DNA of 64,000 nt from Anaerolineaceae bacterium oral taxon 439. Its GTDB lineage: Bacteria; Chloroflexota; Anaerolineae; Anaerolineales; Anaerolineaceae. Position 1 is the first letter of the stretch. Each line of letters opens with the position of its first letter. The notes beneath the pieces were generated by a model, which was not told the origin of the DNA, did no database searches, and saw nothing but the letters and a program-made list of their open reading frames with translations. Both the position numbers and the translations under genes were made by a program. Where the stretch lies: positions 558,001 through 622,000 of the forward strand of contig CP017039.1 of NCBI GenBank assembly GCA_001717545.1, in the 5' to 3' direction. Below are positions 1 to 8,229 of this stretch, piece after piece.

Positions 1-2
1 CG

Positions 3-1373
3 CGGTACGGGCTGACCGATATTCAGGCGCAGGCAATCCTGGACCTGCAGCTGCGCCGGCTTTCCGCGCTGGAACAGCAGAAAATCGAAGACGAGCTCGC
101 CGAAATCCGGAACAGGATCGCGTATCTTGAATCGGTCTTAGCCGATCCAAAGCTGCAGCTGGGGATCGTCGAGACGGAAACCCGCGAAATTCGCGAGAAA
201 TACGCCGACGAGCGGCGGACGACGATCGATCTGGACGCGACCGACGCGCTGGACGATCTGGACATGGTTGAAGATCGCTCGGTTTTCGTTTCTCTGACGA
301 AGCGCGGCTATATCAAGCGTGTCAACTCCGATACTTATCGGACGTATAACCGCGGCGCGATGGGGATCGCGGGTCATGCGCTCAAGGATGAAGACCATGC
401 GCTCAAGCTCGTTCACGCCAATACGCTGGATAAGATGCTCTTCTTTACGGATCGCGGGAAGGTTTACGCCGAATACGTCTTCCGGATCGCCGAGGGCGGG
501 CGGACGGATAAAGGGACGCCGGCGATCAATATTATCAATCTTGAGGCGGACGAGAAAATTACCGAGATGGTCTGCGTTCATGAGTTCTCGCCGGCGAAAT
601 ACCTGCTGATGGGGACCGCGAACGGGAAGGTCAAGCGGACGCCGCTCTCCGATTTCGCGAATATCCGCTCCTCCGGGATTATCGCGATGGGGATGGAGGA
701 AGGCGACGAGCTGCTTTGGGCGAAGATTACCGGCGGGAACGACGACGTCGTCATCGTCAGTCGCAACGGCAAGGGGCTCCGCTTCGGCGAAAAGAAAATT
801 CGCGCGATCGGCAGGACGGGTTCCGGCGTTCGCGCGATGAAATTAGCGGAGGGCGACCGCGTCGCCTCGATGGCGGTCTGCCGCCCGGAAGAAAAGCTGT
901 TGATTATCAGCGAGCGCGGGATCGGGAAACGGATCCTCGTTTCTTCGCTGACGCCGCATGGCCGCGGAACGGGCGGCGTGATGGTGACCAGCGCACGGTG
1001 TCTGGATATCTGCGGCCGGATCGTTTCGGCAATCGTTATCGCCGACGACGAGGACGCGACCTTCCTGACGAGCGTTGGGAATATTATCCGACTCCGCGGC
1101 GATAAGATCCCGGTTCAGGGGCGCGCTGCGCGCGGGGTCCGCGTCATCCGGCTCGGCGAGGACGCGGCGATCGTGTCCGTCGTCGCCAGCGAGCATGACG
1201 AAACGGCGGGAGAAGCGGACGTCGTTCTTGACGGCGAGACCGGCGAAGCGATCAGCCCGGCGGACGAACTCGACGAGCTCGATCGCGAACTCGCGGAGGA
1301 CGATCTCGACGAACCGGAAGAAGAGGAACTCGACGAGGACGCCGGGGATGAGGATGAAGACGGAGAAGTATGA
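3..1373 (+). CDS. gyrA: DNA gyrase subunit A, C-terminal part (5' end outside window)
   Basis: The reading frame is open from base 3, so the gene enters from the left edge. The first residues (RYGLTDIQAQAILDLQLRRL) are the conserved end of the GyrA/ParC breakage-reunion domain and its coiled coil. The six-bladed C-terminal beta-propeller follows, with repeats such as GKGLRFGEKKI and GNIIRLRGDKI. With GyrB, gyrase introduces negative supercoils in the cytoplasm. The protein ends in a strongly acidic tail of about 36 residues. The first blade lacks a canonical GyrA box: bases 345-365 read YNRGAMG where QRRGGKG is expected. A ParC-like role therefore cannot be fully excluded. The stop codon overlaps the next start (ATGA). 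Confidence 0.93.
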   Translation, partial: RYGLTDIQAQAILDLQLRRLSALEQQKIEDELAEIRNRIAYLESVLADPKLQLGIVETETREIREKYADERRTTIDLDATDALDDLDMVEDRSVFVSLTKRGYIKRVNSDTYRTYNRGAMGIAGHALKDEDHALKLVHANTLDKMLFFTDRGKVYAEYVFRIAEGGRTDKGTPAINIINLEADEKITEMVCVHEFSPAKYLLMGTANGKVKRTPLSDFANIRSSGIIAMGMEEGDELLWAKITGGNDDVVIVSRNGKGLRFGEKKIRAIGRTGSGVRAMKLAEGDRVASMAVCRPEEKLLIISERGIGKRILVSSLTPHGRGTGGVMVTSARCLDICGRIVSAIVIADDEDATFLTSVGNIIRLRGDKIPVQGRAARGVRVIRLGEDAAIVSVVASEHDETAGEADVVLDGETGEAISPADELDELDRELAEDDLDEPEEEELDEDAGDEDEDGEV

Positions 1374-2272
1374 ATTCAGATTTAATTAATTCGAGTTTTA
1401 CAATTAAGGATATCGCCGACGTCACGCCGACGCAGCGGATCGCCATGCTGATCGACGGCGACAACGCGCAGCCGTCGCTGATCGATAAAATTCTGGCAGA
1501 GACGACGAAATACGGCCTGATCACGATCCGGCGGATTTACGGGGATTGGACCTCGGCGAATATGGGAGGCTGGAAAGACACGCTTCAGAGCCACGCGATC
1601 CAGCCGATCCAGCAGTTCCGCTACACGGTCGGCAAGAACGCGACCGATTCGGCGATGATTATCGACGCGATGGATATCTTTTATTCGGGAACGGTAGACG
1701 CGTTCTGCCTCGTTTCGAGCGACAGCGATTATACGCGCCTGGCGACCCGGATCCGCGAACAGGGTATCTTCGTCATGGGGATCGGCAAGAAAATTACGCC
1801 GCGCGCGTTCGTAAACGCCTGCGATGTGTTCGTGTATACTGAAAACCTCGTCCCCGCGGATCAGCTTCGTTCCGCCCCCGCGTCGGGGAGCGGTTCTGGA
1901 AATGGGAACGGGGGTTCGCATAAGCGCAAAACGGCTAAAGCGTCCGCGGCGCAAAATACGGCTCCGTCGGCGCCGGCCGTCACGGACCCGACGCTCGAAC
2001 TCGACAGCGCTTCGAACGATCCGCTGCCGCTGCTGCGTTCCGCGTTCGATTTAGCGGCGAGCGATAACGGCTGGGCGTTTCTCGGAACGCTGGGGCATCA
2101 CCTGCGTCAGCTCGACCCCGGTTTCGATTCGCGGACCTTCGGTTATCGTCAGCTGTCGCTGATGATCCAGGCGTATCCGGACGTAATCGAGACGAAGGAA
2201 GTCAAGGGGACGGACGGGACGGCGGCGATTTACGCGCGGCTCCGGACGCCGGATCCGATGAAAGCGAAATAA
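1370..2272 (+). CDS. NYN-domain (PIN-like) ribonuclease with C-terminal OST-HTH/LOTUS domain
   Basis: Residues ~20-160 form a NYN domain of the LabA/DUF88 type. It has the early LIDGDNA acid motif, a central DSAMIIDAMD and a SSDSDYTRL strand that together supply the metal-binding aspartates of PIN-like nucleases. A low-complexity linker rich in Ser, Gly and Ala (~165-210) leads to a C-terminal ~80-residue segment resembling an OST-HTH/LOTUS RNA-binding domain (LLRSAFDLAASDNGWAFLG). The likely role is RNA cleavage or RNA binding, by family knowledge. The start overlaps the gyrA stop by 4 bases, so the two genes are translationally coupled. The substrate is unknown. Confidence 0.85.
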   Translation: MNSDLINSSFTIKDIADVTPTQRIAMLIDGDNAQPSLIDKILAETTKYGLITIRRIYGDWTSANMGGWKDTLQSHAIQPIQQFRYTVGKNATDSAMIIDAMDIFYSGTVDAFCLVSSDSDYTRLATRIREQGIFVMGIGKKITPRAFVNACDVFVYTENLVPADQLRSAPASGSGSGNGNGGSHKRKTAKASAAQNTAPSAPAVTDPTLELDSASNDPLPLLRSAFDLAASDNGWAFLGTLGHHLRQLDPGFDSRTFGYRQLSLMIQAYPDVIETKEVKGTDGTAAIYARLRTPDPMKAK

Positions 2273-2274
2273 CG

Positions 2275-2814
2275 ATGGCGACGCCGGAGTATCTGATGGA
2301 CCGCCTGACTTCGGCGCTTTCAGCGGCGAAGGAAATGGGGTCGGTTTGGGTCTGGGCGACCGGATTGGGGCCGCTCCGGAACGCGTTCCCCGATCTTTTC
2401 GGACGCGAGCTGATCCTTGTATTTTCCGACGGCGCGGCGAAGGAAGGCTGCTTCTGTTTTGAGAAAAATGGCGCGCTTTACGCGCTGATCCATGGTTCGA
2501 AGAGCGCGGAGGCCGAACGGCGGATCCTTTCCGGTTCGATCGTTCAGCTTTGGTCCGACGACGGCTGGTTCAGCGCTGAAGCGCGGATGCTTCCCGGCGA
2601 GGAAGCGGAAGCGGTCCTGGCCGGAATCCACGAGCGGGAGCTTTACGGGGCGATCGGCGCACGCGCGATGGCCGGGCGGGCGATTTCCCGCGTGATTCAG
2701 CTGCGGCGGATCGCCGCCTGCACGGGAAAAAAAGGGCCGGGCCAGTATGCCTGGATCTGGGCGCTTTTTTCTTTCTATCTTTTAATCCGATCGCTTTTCC
2801 GACCGAAAAAATAA
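2275..2814 (+). CDS. hypothetical protein with C-terminal membrane anchor
   Basis: A 179-residue protein starting 2 bases after the NYN gene stop, so probably in the same transcript. I do not recognise a family with confidence. The middle part (ELILVFSDGAAKEGCFCF, then ALYALIHGSKSAEAERR) alternates like a small beta-barrel and faintly recalls deazaflavin/FMN split-barrel proteins, but no diagnostic motif is present. The C-terminus has one hydrophobic helix (WIWALFSFYLLIRSLF) followed by basic residues, consistent with a tail anchor facing the cytoplasm. Codon use matches the GC-rich neighbours. Confidence 0.6.
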   Translation: MATPEYLMDRLTSALSAAKEMGSVWVWATGLGPLRNAFPDLFGRELILVFSDGAAKEGCFCFEKNGALYALIHGSKSAEAERRILSGSIVQLWSDDGWFSAEARMLPGEEAEAVLAGIHERELYGAIGARAMAGRAISRVIQLRRIAACTGKKGPGQYAWIWALFSFYLLIRSLFRPKK

Positions 2815-2833
2815 CGGGAGGAGCTTTACGAAG

Positions 2834-4087
2834 ATGAATTCATACGCTGATATCACCCCGCCGCGCCGGCCGCGGAAATCGCGGCGATCCTGCGGCGAAA
2901 TAATCCTGCTGGCGATCGCCGCGCTGGCGTTCTCGTTCCTCGGCGCGGGCGTATTCGCGCTGATTCAGGGCGGGCTCGACGAATCGCCGGCGAACAGCGG
3001 CGAGATCGAGTCGCTTCGGAACGAAATCCGCGCGCTCCAGACGCAGGCGGCGTCAGCGCCGCTGCGCGCGCTGACGAAGGAGACGATCCGCGAAGTCAGC
3101 GTCGACAGCGAGGTCACGCGCGTCGTAGAGTCGGTCGGGCCGGCCGTCGTCACGATTACCGCCGAGAAGCCGATCGACGCCGGAAGCTACGGCTACTGGG
3201 GCTTCTTTATGCGCCCGCAGGGGTCGAGTACCAGCATGGGGTCGGGCGTCATTATTCATCCGGATGGTTACGTGCTGACGAATAATCATGTCGTCGACGG
3301 GGCTTCGTCGTTTACGATCGAGCTCGCGACCGGCGAGACGATCCCCGCCGAGCTGATCAGCAGCGACCAATTCAGCGATCTGGCGGTTCTGAAGATGAAT
3401 GGGGTGGTTCCAGCGGTCGCGGAGCTCGGCGATTCCGATTCGCTGAAATCCGGCGAAACCGTTATCGCGATCGGGTCGCCGCTGGGAAGCTTTAAAAATA
3501 CGGTCACGACCGGCGTCGTTTCCGCGACCGGCCGCTTCCTTCCGACCGATGACGGGTACTATATGGAGAACCTGATCCAGACCGACGCGGCGATTAATCA
3601 GGGGAACTCCGGCGGGCCGCTGATGAATCTTGACGGAAAGGTTATCGGGATTAACGTCATGATCGTTCGCGGGTCGTCGTCGAGCTCGGCCGGCGCCGAA
3701 GGGCTGGGGTTCGCGATCCCGTCGAATACGGCTAAGCTCATCGCCGATCAGATGATCGCGAACGGCGATTTCCAGCGGCCTTACCTCGGGATCCAATGGC
3801 AGGACCTGACGCCGCGGCTGGCGTACCGGTTCGACCTCCCGGTCAGCTATGGGACGTACGTTTATGAAGTGATCGCGGGCGGCCCGGCGGATCAGGCGGG
3901 AATCCGCGCCGGGGATATCCTGACGAAGATCGGATCGCGCTCGATCGACGCCGACGGCTCTTTCTATAACGCGCTCTTCGCGTATGGTCCGGGCGAACGA
4001 GTCAGCGTTGAGCTGATCCGTGGTTCGGAGCGTATGACAGTCGACGTGACGCTGGGCGGCGGTGCGGCTTCTTCGACGGGGCTGTAA
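2834..4087 (+). CDS. HtrA/DegP-family trypsin-like serine protease with PDZ domain
   Basis: A basic N-terminus and one transmembrane helix (~residues 23-46) anchor the protein, and the catalytic domain faces outside. The chymotrypsin-fold triad is visible: His in TNNHVVDG (~152), Asp in DLAVLKM (~183) and Ser in GNSGGPL (~258). A C-terminal PDZ domain (~310-405) contains YLGIQW and GGPADQAGIRAGD. Function by family: degradation of misfolded envelope proteins. The 417-residue length is normal for single-PDZ HtrA proteins. The start is supported by a GGAGGAG ribosome-binding site 11 bases upstream. Confidence 0.93.
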   Translation: MNSYADITPPRRPRKSRRSCGEIILLAIAALAFSFLGAGVFALIQGGLDESPANSGEIESLRNEIRALQTQAASAPLRALTKETIREVSVDSEVTRVVESVGPAVVTITAEKPIDAGSYGYWGFFMRPQGSSTSMGSGVIIHPDGYVLTNNHVVDGASSFTIELATGETIPAELISSDQFSDLAVLKMNGVVPAVAELGDSDSLKSGETVIAIGSPLGSFKNTVTTGVVSATGRFLPTDDGYYMENLIQTDAAINQGNSGGPLMNLDGKVIGINVMIVRGSSSSSAGAEGLGFAIPSNTAKLIADQMIANGDFQRPYLGIQWQDLTPRLAYRFDLPVSYGTYVYEVIAGGPADQAGIRAGDILTKIGSRSIDADGSFYNALFAYGPGERVSVELIRGSERMTVDVTLGGGAASSTGL

Positions 4088-4093
4088 ACGGCG

Positions 4094-5785
4094 ATGATAA
4101 CCGAAGGGAGACTTCGCGCCGCGCTCCGCGCTTCGGCGTGGGCCGCGCTTCTTGCCGTTGGCTGGACGCTGGGAACACGGTCCGAAGCGTCTTCGGCCGT
4201 TCTTTTCGGTTACTCGCCGCTGCGGCTCGCGCTGGCGGGCGGACTGATACTCGCCGCAGTGCTGATTTTTCTATTAATTCGGAAATCGGCCGTTTTGAGC
4301 GCATGGCTGACCGGATTTTTCGTGGTACGCGAACGCGTCTATCGGGCGTTGCTGTTGCTCTGGGTTGCGCTTGGCGTTTTGTTGTGGTGCTTCCTGTTCA
4401 GCTGGCTTTTCGTTCCGGCGAATTTGCGTCCGGCGCTGCTCTGGCTGATCTGGACGTTGGGGCTTGCGATTGCGCTCCTTCGGGTTGGGTACCGCGGCGT
4501 TTTTCGCGCGGAGCCTTTCCGCTCCCATTTCCGAATCTTCCCGCGCTGGGAGGCGATCGCCCCGGTTCAGAAAAAAACAATGGGGATCCTGCTGATCCTT
4601 TCGCTCCTGTACCTGGCGATCCTGATTCCGTCGAACCTGAACGGGACGGCGGACCTGGAAGCTTTTTCGCGGTATGGCGGCGACGAATTCGTGATTTATC
4701 CGATCCTGATGGACGTTATGAAGCCCGGGGAGACGTTCGGCGCGACGCTTTATCACCTGTTTATTTACGAGGACTATCATTACGGCTATCCCTTTTACGC
4801 CGTTTCGACGCTGCTGCTGACGCCGGTCAGGCTGATGACCGGGGCGGCGTTCCCCGATCGGGTTGACCTGAATCTGCCGATCCTCCGGATGGGGGTGTCG
4901 GTCGTCCCGCTCGTTCTCGCCGCCTGGGCGATCGTATACCTGTTTACCCGTTTCCGGCGTCCGCTCGTTTCGGCGCTGACGCTCGTTTTTCTCCTGTTCG
5001 CGCCCGGCTCGCTTCAAAATAATCAGGGCTTCTGGCATCCCGACGGACTGAACCTGTTGTTTGTCTGCCTTTCGCTCGTTTTTATCCGGCGCGACGACGA
5101 GCGTTTGGGGCGGAATTTCTACGCGGCGGCTGTCTGCGTCGGGCTGTCGATTGCGACGCGGCTTTACGGCTTTTTCTTCGCGCCGGCGATTGCGGTTTAC
5201 CTGACCGGCGCCGTGCTGCGGAAAAAGGCGACCTGGCTGCGCGCGGTTCGGGCGGGAACGATCTTCATTCTGGTCATGACGCTGACGGTCGCGCTGTCGT
5301 CGCCGTATCTTTTCCGCGCGGACGCCCGCGGACGCATGATCGAGATTCTCAGCGAAAAATCCGGCGAAATGGCGCATGGCTACGAAGGAGATTTCGATCC
5401 GCGGAACGATTACCGCCCCGGCTGGGCGGCCTGGCGCCCTGCCTTCGAGGATCATTACGTCAGGATGTTCTGCTTCGCGTTCCTCTGGGGCTCGCTCCTG
5501 ACCGGCGCGTTTCTGGGAAGCGAGCGGCTGACTTACCGGACGGTCGCGCTGTGGTCGCTGACGATTACCGCTTATCTCGTCTTTTTCGTGGCGGTTAAAT
5601 CGACCCAGTACGTCCTGCCGGCGCTGCTGCCGCTGATGGGGGCGATATTCGCGCTGCCGCTGACGATCGAGGACGCGGGGATCTTCTCGAAACGAACCCG
5701 AACGGTCGCCTGGCTCGCGAGCGGAGCCGTTTTCGCCGCGCAGCTTGTTTTGAACCTGATCCGGATCCGCCCGCGCTTTTTCTGA
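4094..5785 (+). CDS. polytopic membrane protein, GT-C glycosyltransferase-like
   Basis: 563 residues with about 10-12 predicted hydrophobic helices spread over the whole length. An acidic first large loop near residue ~195 (YGGDEFVIYP) and later helix-loop segments (LLFAPGSLQNNQGFWHPD, ATRLYGFFFAPAIAVYLTG) resemble GT-C lipid-linked-sugar glycosyltransferases of the PMT/GT39 superfamily. These move a sugar from a polyprenyl carrier to protein or glycan outside the membrane. The donor and acceptor cannot be read from the sequence. The gene starts 6 bases after the htrA stop, so co-transcription is likely. It could also be a DUF2029- or DUF2723-type protein of the same fold. Confidence 0.7.
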   Translation: MITEGRLRAALRASAWAALLAVGWTLGTRSEASSAVLFGYSPLRLALAGGLILAAVLIFLLIRKSAVLSAWLTGFFVVRERVYRALLLLWVALGVLLWCFLFSWLFVPANLRPALLWLIWTLGLAIALLRVGYRGVFRAEPFRSHFRIFPRWEAIAPVQKKTMGILLILSLLYLAILIPSNLNGTADLEAFSRYGGDEFVIYPILMDVMKPGETFGATLYHLFIYEDYHYGYPFYAVSTLLLTPVRLMTGAAFPDRVDLNLPILRMGVSVVPLVLAAWAIVYLFTRFRRPLVSALTLVFLLFAPGSLQNNQGFWHPDGLNLLFVCLSLVFIRRDDERLGRNFYAAAVCVGLSIATRLYGFFFAPAIAVYLTGAVLRKKATWLRAVRAGTIFILVMTLTVALSSPYLFRADARGRMIEILSEKSGEMAHGYEGDFDPRNDYRPGWAAWRPAFEDHYVRMFCFAFLWGSLLTGAFLGSERLTYRTVALWSLTITAYLVFFVAVKSTQYVLPALLPLMGAIFALPLTIEDAGIFSKRTRTVAWLASGAVFAAQLVLNLIRIRPRFF

Positions 5786-5811
5786 TCTTCTGAATTTGAA
5801 TCCGGATAAGC

Positions 5812-5937
5812 TGTGGATAGCCGGAACGTATCCACAGCTTATGCACAGCGTTGTCCGCAACGCTGTGAGCGGATCGGGCGTGGAAAACGTGTAGATAAAT
5901 GGCGGGATGCGGCTTACGGTGGATAACCCGTGGATAA
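5812..5937. other. cluster of DnaA-box-like 9-mers (candidate DnaA-binding region or replication origin)
   Basis: Six 9-mers match the DnaA box TTATNCACA/TGTGNATAA with at most one mismatch in 126 bases. They lie at 5812-5820 (TGTGGATAG), 5828-5836 (GTATCCACA), 5839-5847 (TTATGCACA, a full match), 5890-5898 (TGTAGATAA), 5918-5926 (GGTGGATAA) and 5929-5937 (CGTGGATAA). The stretch lies between convergent genes and has no coding signal. Upstream gyrA is compatible with an origin neighbourhood. However, no dnaA, dnaN or rpmH is visible and gene direction does not diverge here, so the origin role is inference. Confidence 0.45.
5844..5867. repeat. perfect 10-bp inverted repeat inside the DnaA-box cluster
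   Basis: CACAGCGTTG and CAACGCTGTG are exact reverse complements separated by four bases. The hairpin lies between the third and fourth DnaA-box-like sites. No T-run follows on either strand, so it is not a standard terminator. Confidence 0.6.
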
Positions 5938-5947
5938 GTTGGCGGCT

Positions 5948-6157
5948 TTACCAGGCGTGACGCCCGGTCGTCAGCAGGCTGTCAATATCTTCGAACGCGT
6001 TTTCGAGGCGTTCCTGATGATACGTTTCATAGTTGTTAAAAATCCGCTGCGTGACGCCCCGTTCGTCCCATTCGCGCAGCACATCGCCGGTGAGCCTGTC
6101 TTTCGCCGCCGCGTACCGTTCGATCAGGAAAAGGAAAAACTTCATCTCGTTGGTCAT
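5948..6157 (-). CDS. DUF3791-type small protein
   Basis: 69 residues (MTNEMKFFLFLIERYA...), matching the usual pattern of DUF3791 proteins: an N-terminal hydrophobic/aromatic helix, a WDERGVTQRI turn, then YETYHQERLENAFEDIDSLL. It is the last gene of a four-gene minus-strand operon. Its ATG overlaps the preceding stop by 4 bases. Proteins of this family are commonly found next to DUF3990 genes. The biochemical role is unknown, and a partner or antidote role for the DUF3990 protein is inference from context only. Confidence 0.7.
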   Translation of the reverse strand: MTNEMKFFLFLIERYAAAKDRLTGDVLREWDERGVTQRIFNNYETYHQERLENAFEDIDSLLTTGRHAW

Positions 6158-6402
6158 TCGTCTACCCGTATATGTTCAGAGTTTCGCGGGTCGCCGGTTA
6201 TTTTCTCGACTTCCCATATTTCGAAGATGAACCTTTCCGCGAATTCCCACATGGCCAGATCTGCGTTCTCCAGCATCGCGTGCGTTTTCGATTGCAGAAA
6301 TTCGCGCGCCGCGTCCATCTCGGTCATCGCGTATTTGTCGACGATCCGCTGGACGACGCTTTTGTTATAGTAGTCTAACGAAGTTTTTTGAAGCTTATTC
6401 AC
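6154..6402 (-). CDS. DUF3791-like small protein (GTG start)
   Basis: 82 residues from a GTG at 6402 with an AGGAGG ribosome-binding site 9 bases upstream. A longer in-frame TTG at 6426 has no such site, so I prefer GTG. The sequence SVVQRIVDKYAMTEMDAA... then LWxF-like MWEFAERFIFEIWEVEK is characteristic of the small proteins accompanying DUF3990. It overlaps the DUF3990 gene by 8 bases and the next gene by 4, so expression is tightly coupled. No enzymatic motif is seen. Confidence 0.7.
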   Translation of the reverse strand: MNKLQKTSLDYYNKSVVQRIVDKYAMTEMDAAREFLQSKTHAMLENADLAMWEFAERFIFEIWEVEKITGDPRNSEHIRVDE

Positions 6403-6877
6403 AGAGGATCGCCTCCTTCCATTCAAGCAATTGAATCGCGGTATTTGTCTTAAACGTGATCTGATCTTTTAATTTTTGTGGCAGGAGCCTACGAATCGCC
6501 TCATCCTCGTCATACATTCCGTCTAAAAACAGGTCGATGACCGATGCCGTCAGGTCGTTTGCGACAGGACCGATAATCAGATCCCATGAATCGAGGATCG
6601 GCAAGCCTTTTCGGTTTGCGACGATGAATCGTAGCCAGCCCTGATCTGGAATTTTGAATCGAAGCGTACGCAGATCGAGAATCTGATCATCGCGTAATTC
6701 GTAGACTGATACGACTGAATTTGGCTCTCCCAACCGCCAGGACGTTCTCTTCGCCCAACGGACCGCCTGATTCAGGTCGCTCGTTGTATAAAAACCAGCG
6801 CCGAAATCGAGTTGTCGCTGCTTTTTGAGAAGCTTGGGCCTCCGAACCTCTACGTTGCTGCCATGATACAGAATCAA
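6395..6877 (-). CDS. DUF3990 protein, ADP-ribosyltransferase-like fold (candidate toxin)
   Basis: 160 residues starting at a TTG (6877-6875) with GAGGG upstream. That TTG overlaps the TGA of the antitoxin gene. The N-terminus ILYHGSNVEVRRPKLL followed by DFGAGFYTTSDLNQAVRWAK is the DUF3990 signature. The family is related to ADP-ribosyltransferases, where YHG and FYTT motifs line the NAD site. Position directly after a Phd/YefM gene suggests the toxin of a toxin-antitoxin operon. That role is inferred from context; target and activity are unknown. Confidence 0.75.
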   Translation of the reverse strand: MILYHGSNVEVRRPKLLKKQRQLDFGAGFYTTSDLNQAVRWAKRTSWRLGEPNSVVSVYELRDDQILDLRTLRFKIPDQGWLRFIVANRKGLPILDSWDLIIGPVANDLTASVIDLFLDGMYDEDEAIRRLLPQKLKDQITFKTNTAIQLLEWKEAILCE

Positions 6878-7110
6878 GCCAACCCTCTTTCAGACGCATC
6901 CTCCTGTCGGGAACTTAAAATGCTGTCGACCATCCCCGGGATTGAATTCAGGTACAGCGTCTCCTGAATTGCGTTCCAATCCTGTTCGGACAGCAGAACT
7001 GCGTTCTTTCCCTTGCTGTTTGTTATCGTGATGGGCGAAGAATATTCGTTGACATCCATGATCAATCGATACAGGTTCTTTTGTGCGGCGGATAGGTTTA
7101 CGCTATGCAT
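6874..7110 (-). CDS. Phd/YefM-family antitoxin
   Basis: 78 residues. The N-terminal part (VNLSAAQKNLYRLIMDVNEY, then PITITNSKGKNAVLLSEQDWNAIQETLYL) is the Phd/YefM DNA-binding fold with its conserved LSEQDW motif. Such antitoxins bind their own promoter and neutralise a cognate toxin through the C-terminus. No YoeB/RelE toxin follows. Instead the next gene is DUF3990, so the C-terminal tail may be adapted to a different toxin. This gene leads the operon. A TATAAT lies 24 bases upstream of the start. Confidence 0.85.
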   Translation of the reverse strand: MHSVNLSAAQKNLYRLIMDVNEYSSPITITNSKGKNAVLLSEQDWNAIQETLYLNSIPGMVDSILSSRQEDASERGLA

Positions 7111-7133
7111 CTTTCACTTCCCTTTTCTGATTA

Positions 7134-7139
7134 ATTATA
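7134..7139 (-). promoter_or_regulatory. -10 element of the antitoxin operon
   Basis: TATAAT on the minus strand, 24 bases upstream of the Phd/YefM ATG. No good -35 hexamer is seen at 16-18 bases, so promoter strength is uncertain. Confidence 0.4.
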
Positions 7140-7215
7140 TCCTGCGTTGCCTTGCCGGTTTGTACGGATATGGAGGCGGAGGCTTTCGATTTCCCGCCTG
7201 TTCCTAATGTGCGGT

Positions 7216-8055
7216 TTAGTTAAAATAGACGCTGACCACCTGTGTTTTAATAAAATGATCTGCGACGAAAGACATAATTTTATTAAATAAGGTGATATTC
7301 CGCCCCCGCAGCGGCCCGTATCCGGTCATGTACTTTTTCGAGACCACGCGCATTTTATTGGCCCAGGGCGCAATTTCGCGCGCTGCGTCGCTGACCGAGA
7401 AAAACGTACCGACGTCTTTAATTCCAGATTTCTTGATAAACGTCTTTAGCATCATCTTGCAGCCGGTCTCGTTGCAGATATCGAACGTCAGCTTTCCGTT
7501 GGGGAACTGCTGGCTCATGTGGATCAGCAGGCTTTTGACGTCCGCCGTTTTCAGGTAGTAAAAAACGCCGGGCGCGATGAAAACGGTCCCATTGCGATTT
7601 GGAATCGCGTCCATCCATTCGTGATTCGTCAGATCGCAGGGAATATTCGTCTCCCGTTCTCCCGCCGGGAGCATGGCGGTCCGCGCCGCGATGACGTCGG
7701 GAAGATCGACGTTGTAAAATGCGCAGCTGCCATTGTCGCATTGCTTCGGCGTTTCATCGAGGCCGCAGCCCAGATTGACGACGGAAGCCCGCGGATAATC
7801 CTTCAGGTAATCGTTGATTTCGATGATCATGTCGGCGCAGCGTTTCGCGGCTTCCAGATACCCGAACCGGTAAAAAGCCGATTCCGCCGCTTTGTCATGC
7901 TTTGAAAAGTCGTAATCCAATCGCTGGATCAGGCGTTCCGCCGCCGGATCGGCGCAGATATCGGGGTACATCTCTGCGCTTTTCATTCTTCCGTAAAGCG
8001 GGATGATCAGCGTTTCCTGTACCGAATTCTCTTCGATATGAATTTTCTCTTCCAT
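7216..8055 (-). CDS. class I SAM-dependent methyltransferase, leucine carboxyl methyltransferase (PPM1/TcmP) family
   Basis: 279 residues. The SAM-binding motif reads SVVNLGCGLDETPKQ (~90-104), typical of the LCM family, followed by YNVDLPDVI and the acidic CDLTNHEWMDAI. A later VFIAPGVFYYLKTADVKSLL matches the family pattern. TcmP-like members methylate polyketide carboxyl groups, but many bacterial members have no known substrate, so no substrate is assigned. The ATG is preceded by AGGAG. It is the last gene before a >100-base minus-strand leader and shows no operon partner. Confidence 0.83.
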   Translation of the reverse strand: MEEKIHIEENSVQETLIIPLYGRMKSAEMYPDICADPAAERLIQRLDYDFSKHDKAAESAFYRFGYLEAAKRCADMIIEINDYLKDYPRASVVNLGCGLDETPKQCDNGSCAFYNVDLPDVIAARTAMLPAGERETNIPCDLTNHEWMDAIPNRNGTVFIAPGVFYYLKTADVKSLLIHMSQQFPNGKLTFDICNETGCKMMLKTFIKKSGIKDVGTFFSVSDAAREIAPWANKMRVVSKKYMTGYGPLRGRNITLFNKIMSFVADHFIKTQVVSVYFN

Positions 8056-8175
8056 AGTAGGAGGCTCCTGAATCTTATTTTTTCTTACGGCGCCCGCCGC
8101 TTTTCTAAATTTTTAAAGTAGTTAGCTTATTGTAACTCTGATTCGCTGGATCAATCCGGTTTCAGCGGGACAATC

Positions 8176-8208
8176 AAAAAAGGCCGCCCCATTTATTTTG
8201 GGGCAGCC
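8176..8208 (-). terminator. Rho-independent terminator of metK
   Basis: On the minus strand, GGCTGCCCC pairs with GGGGCGGCC (one G-U pair) and is followed by a run of six T. It lies 22 bases after the metK stop codon. Confidence 0.9.
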
Positions 8209-8229
8209 CTCTCTTTATCAATATCAGTT

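Noticed and set aside
4274-5860. 528-codon open frame on the minus strand opposite the membrane protein
   Set aside because: Arg/Gln-rich composition is the mirror of GC-rich plus-strand codons; the plus-strand protein has clear membrane helices and operon context.
5844-5867. Perfect hairpin as an intrinsic terminator of the gene ending at 5785
   Set aside because: No T-run on either side, and it is embedded in the DnaA-box cluster.
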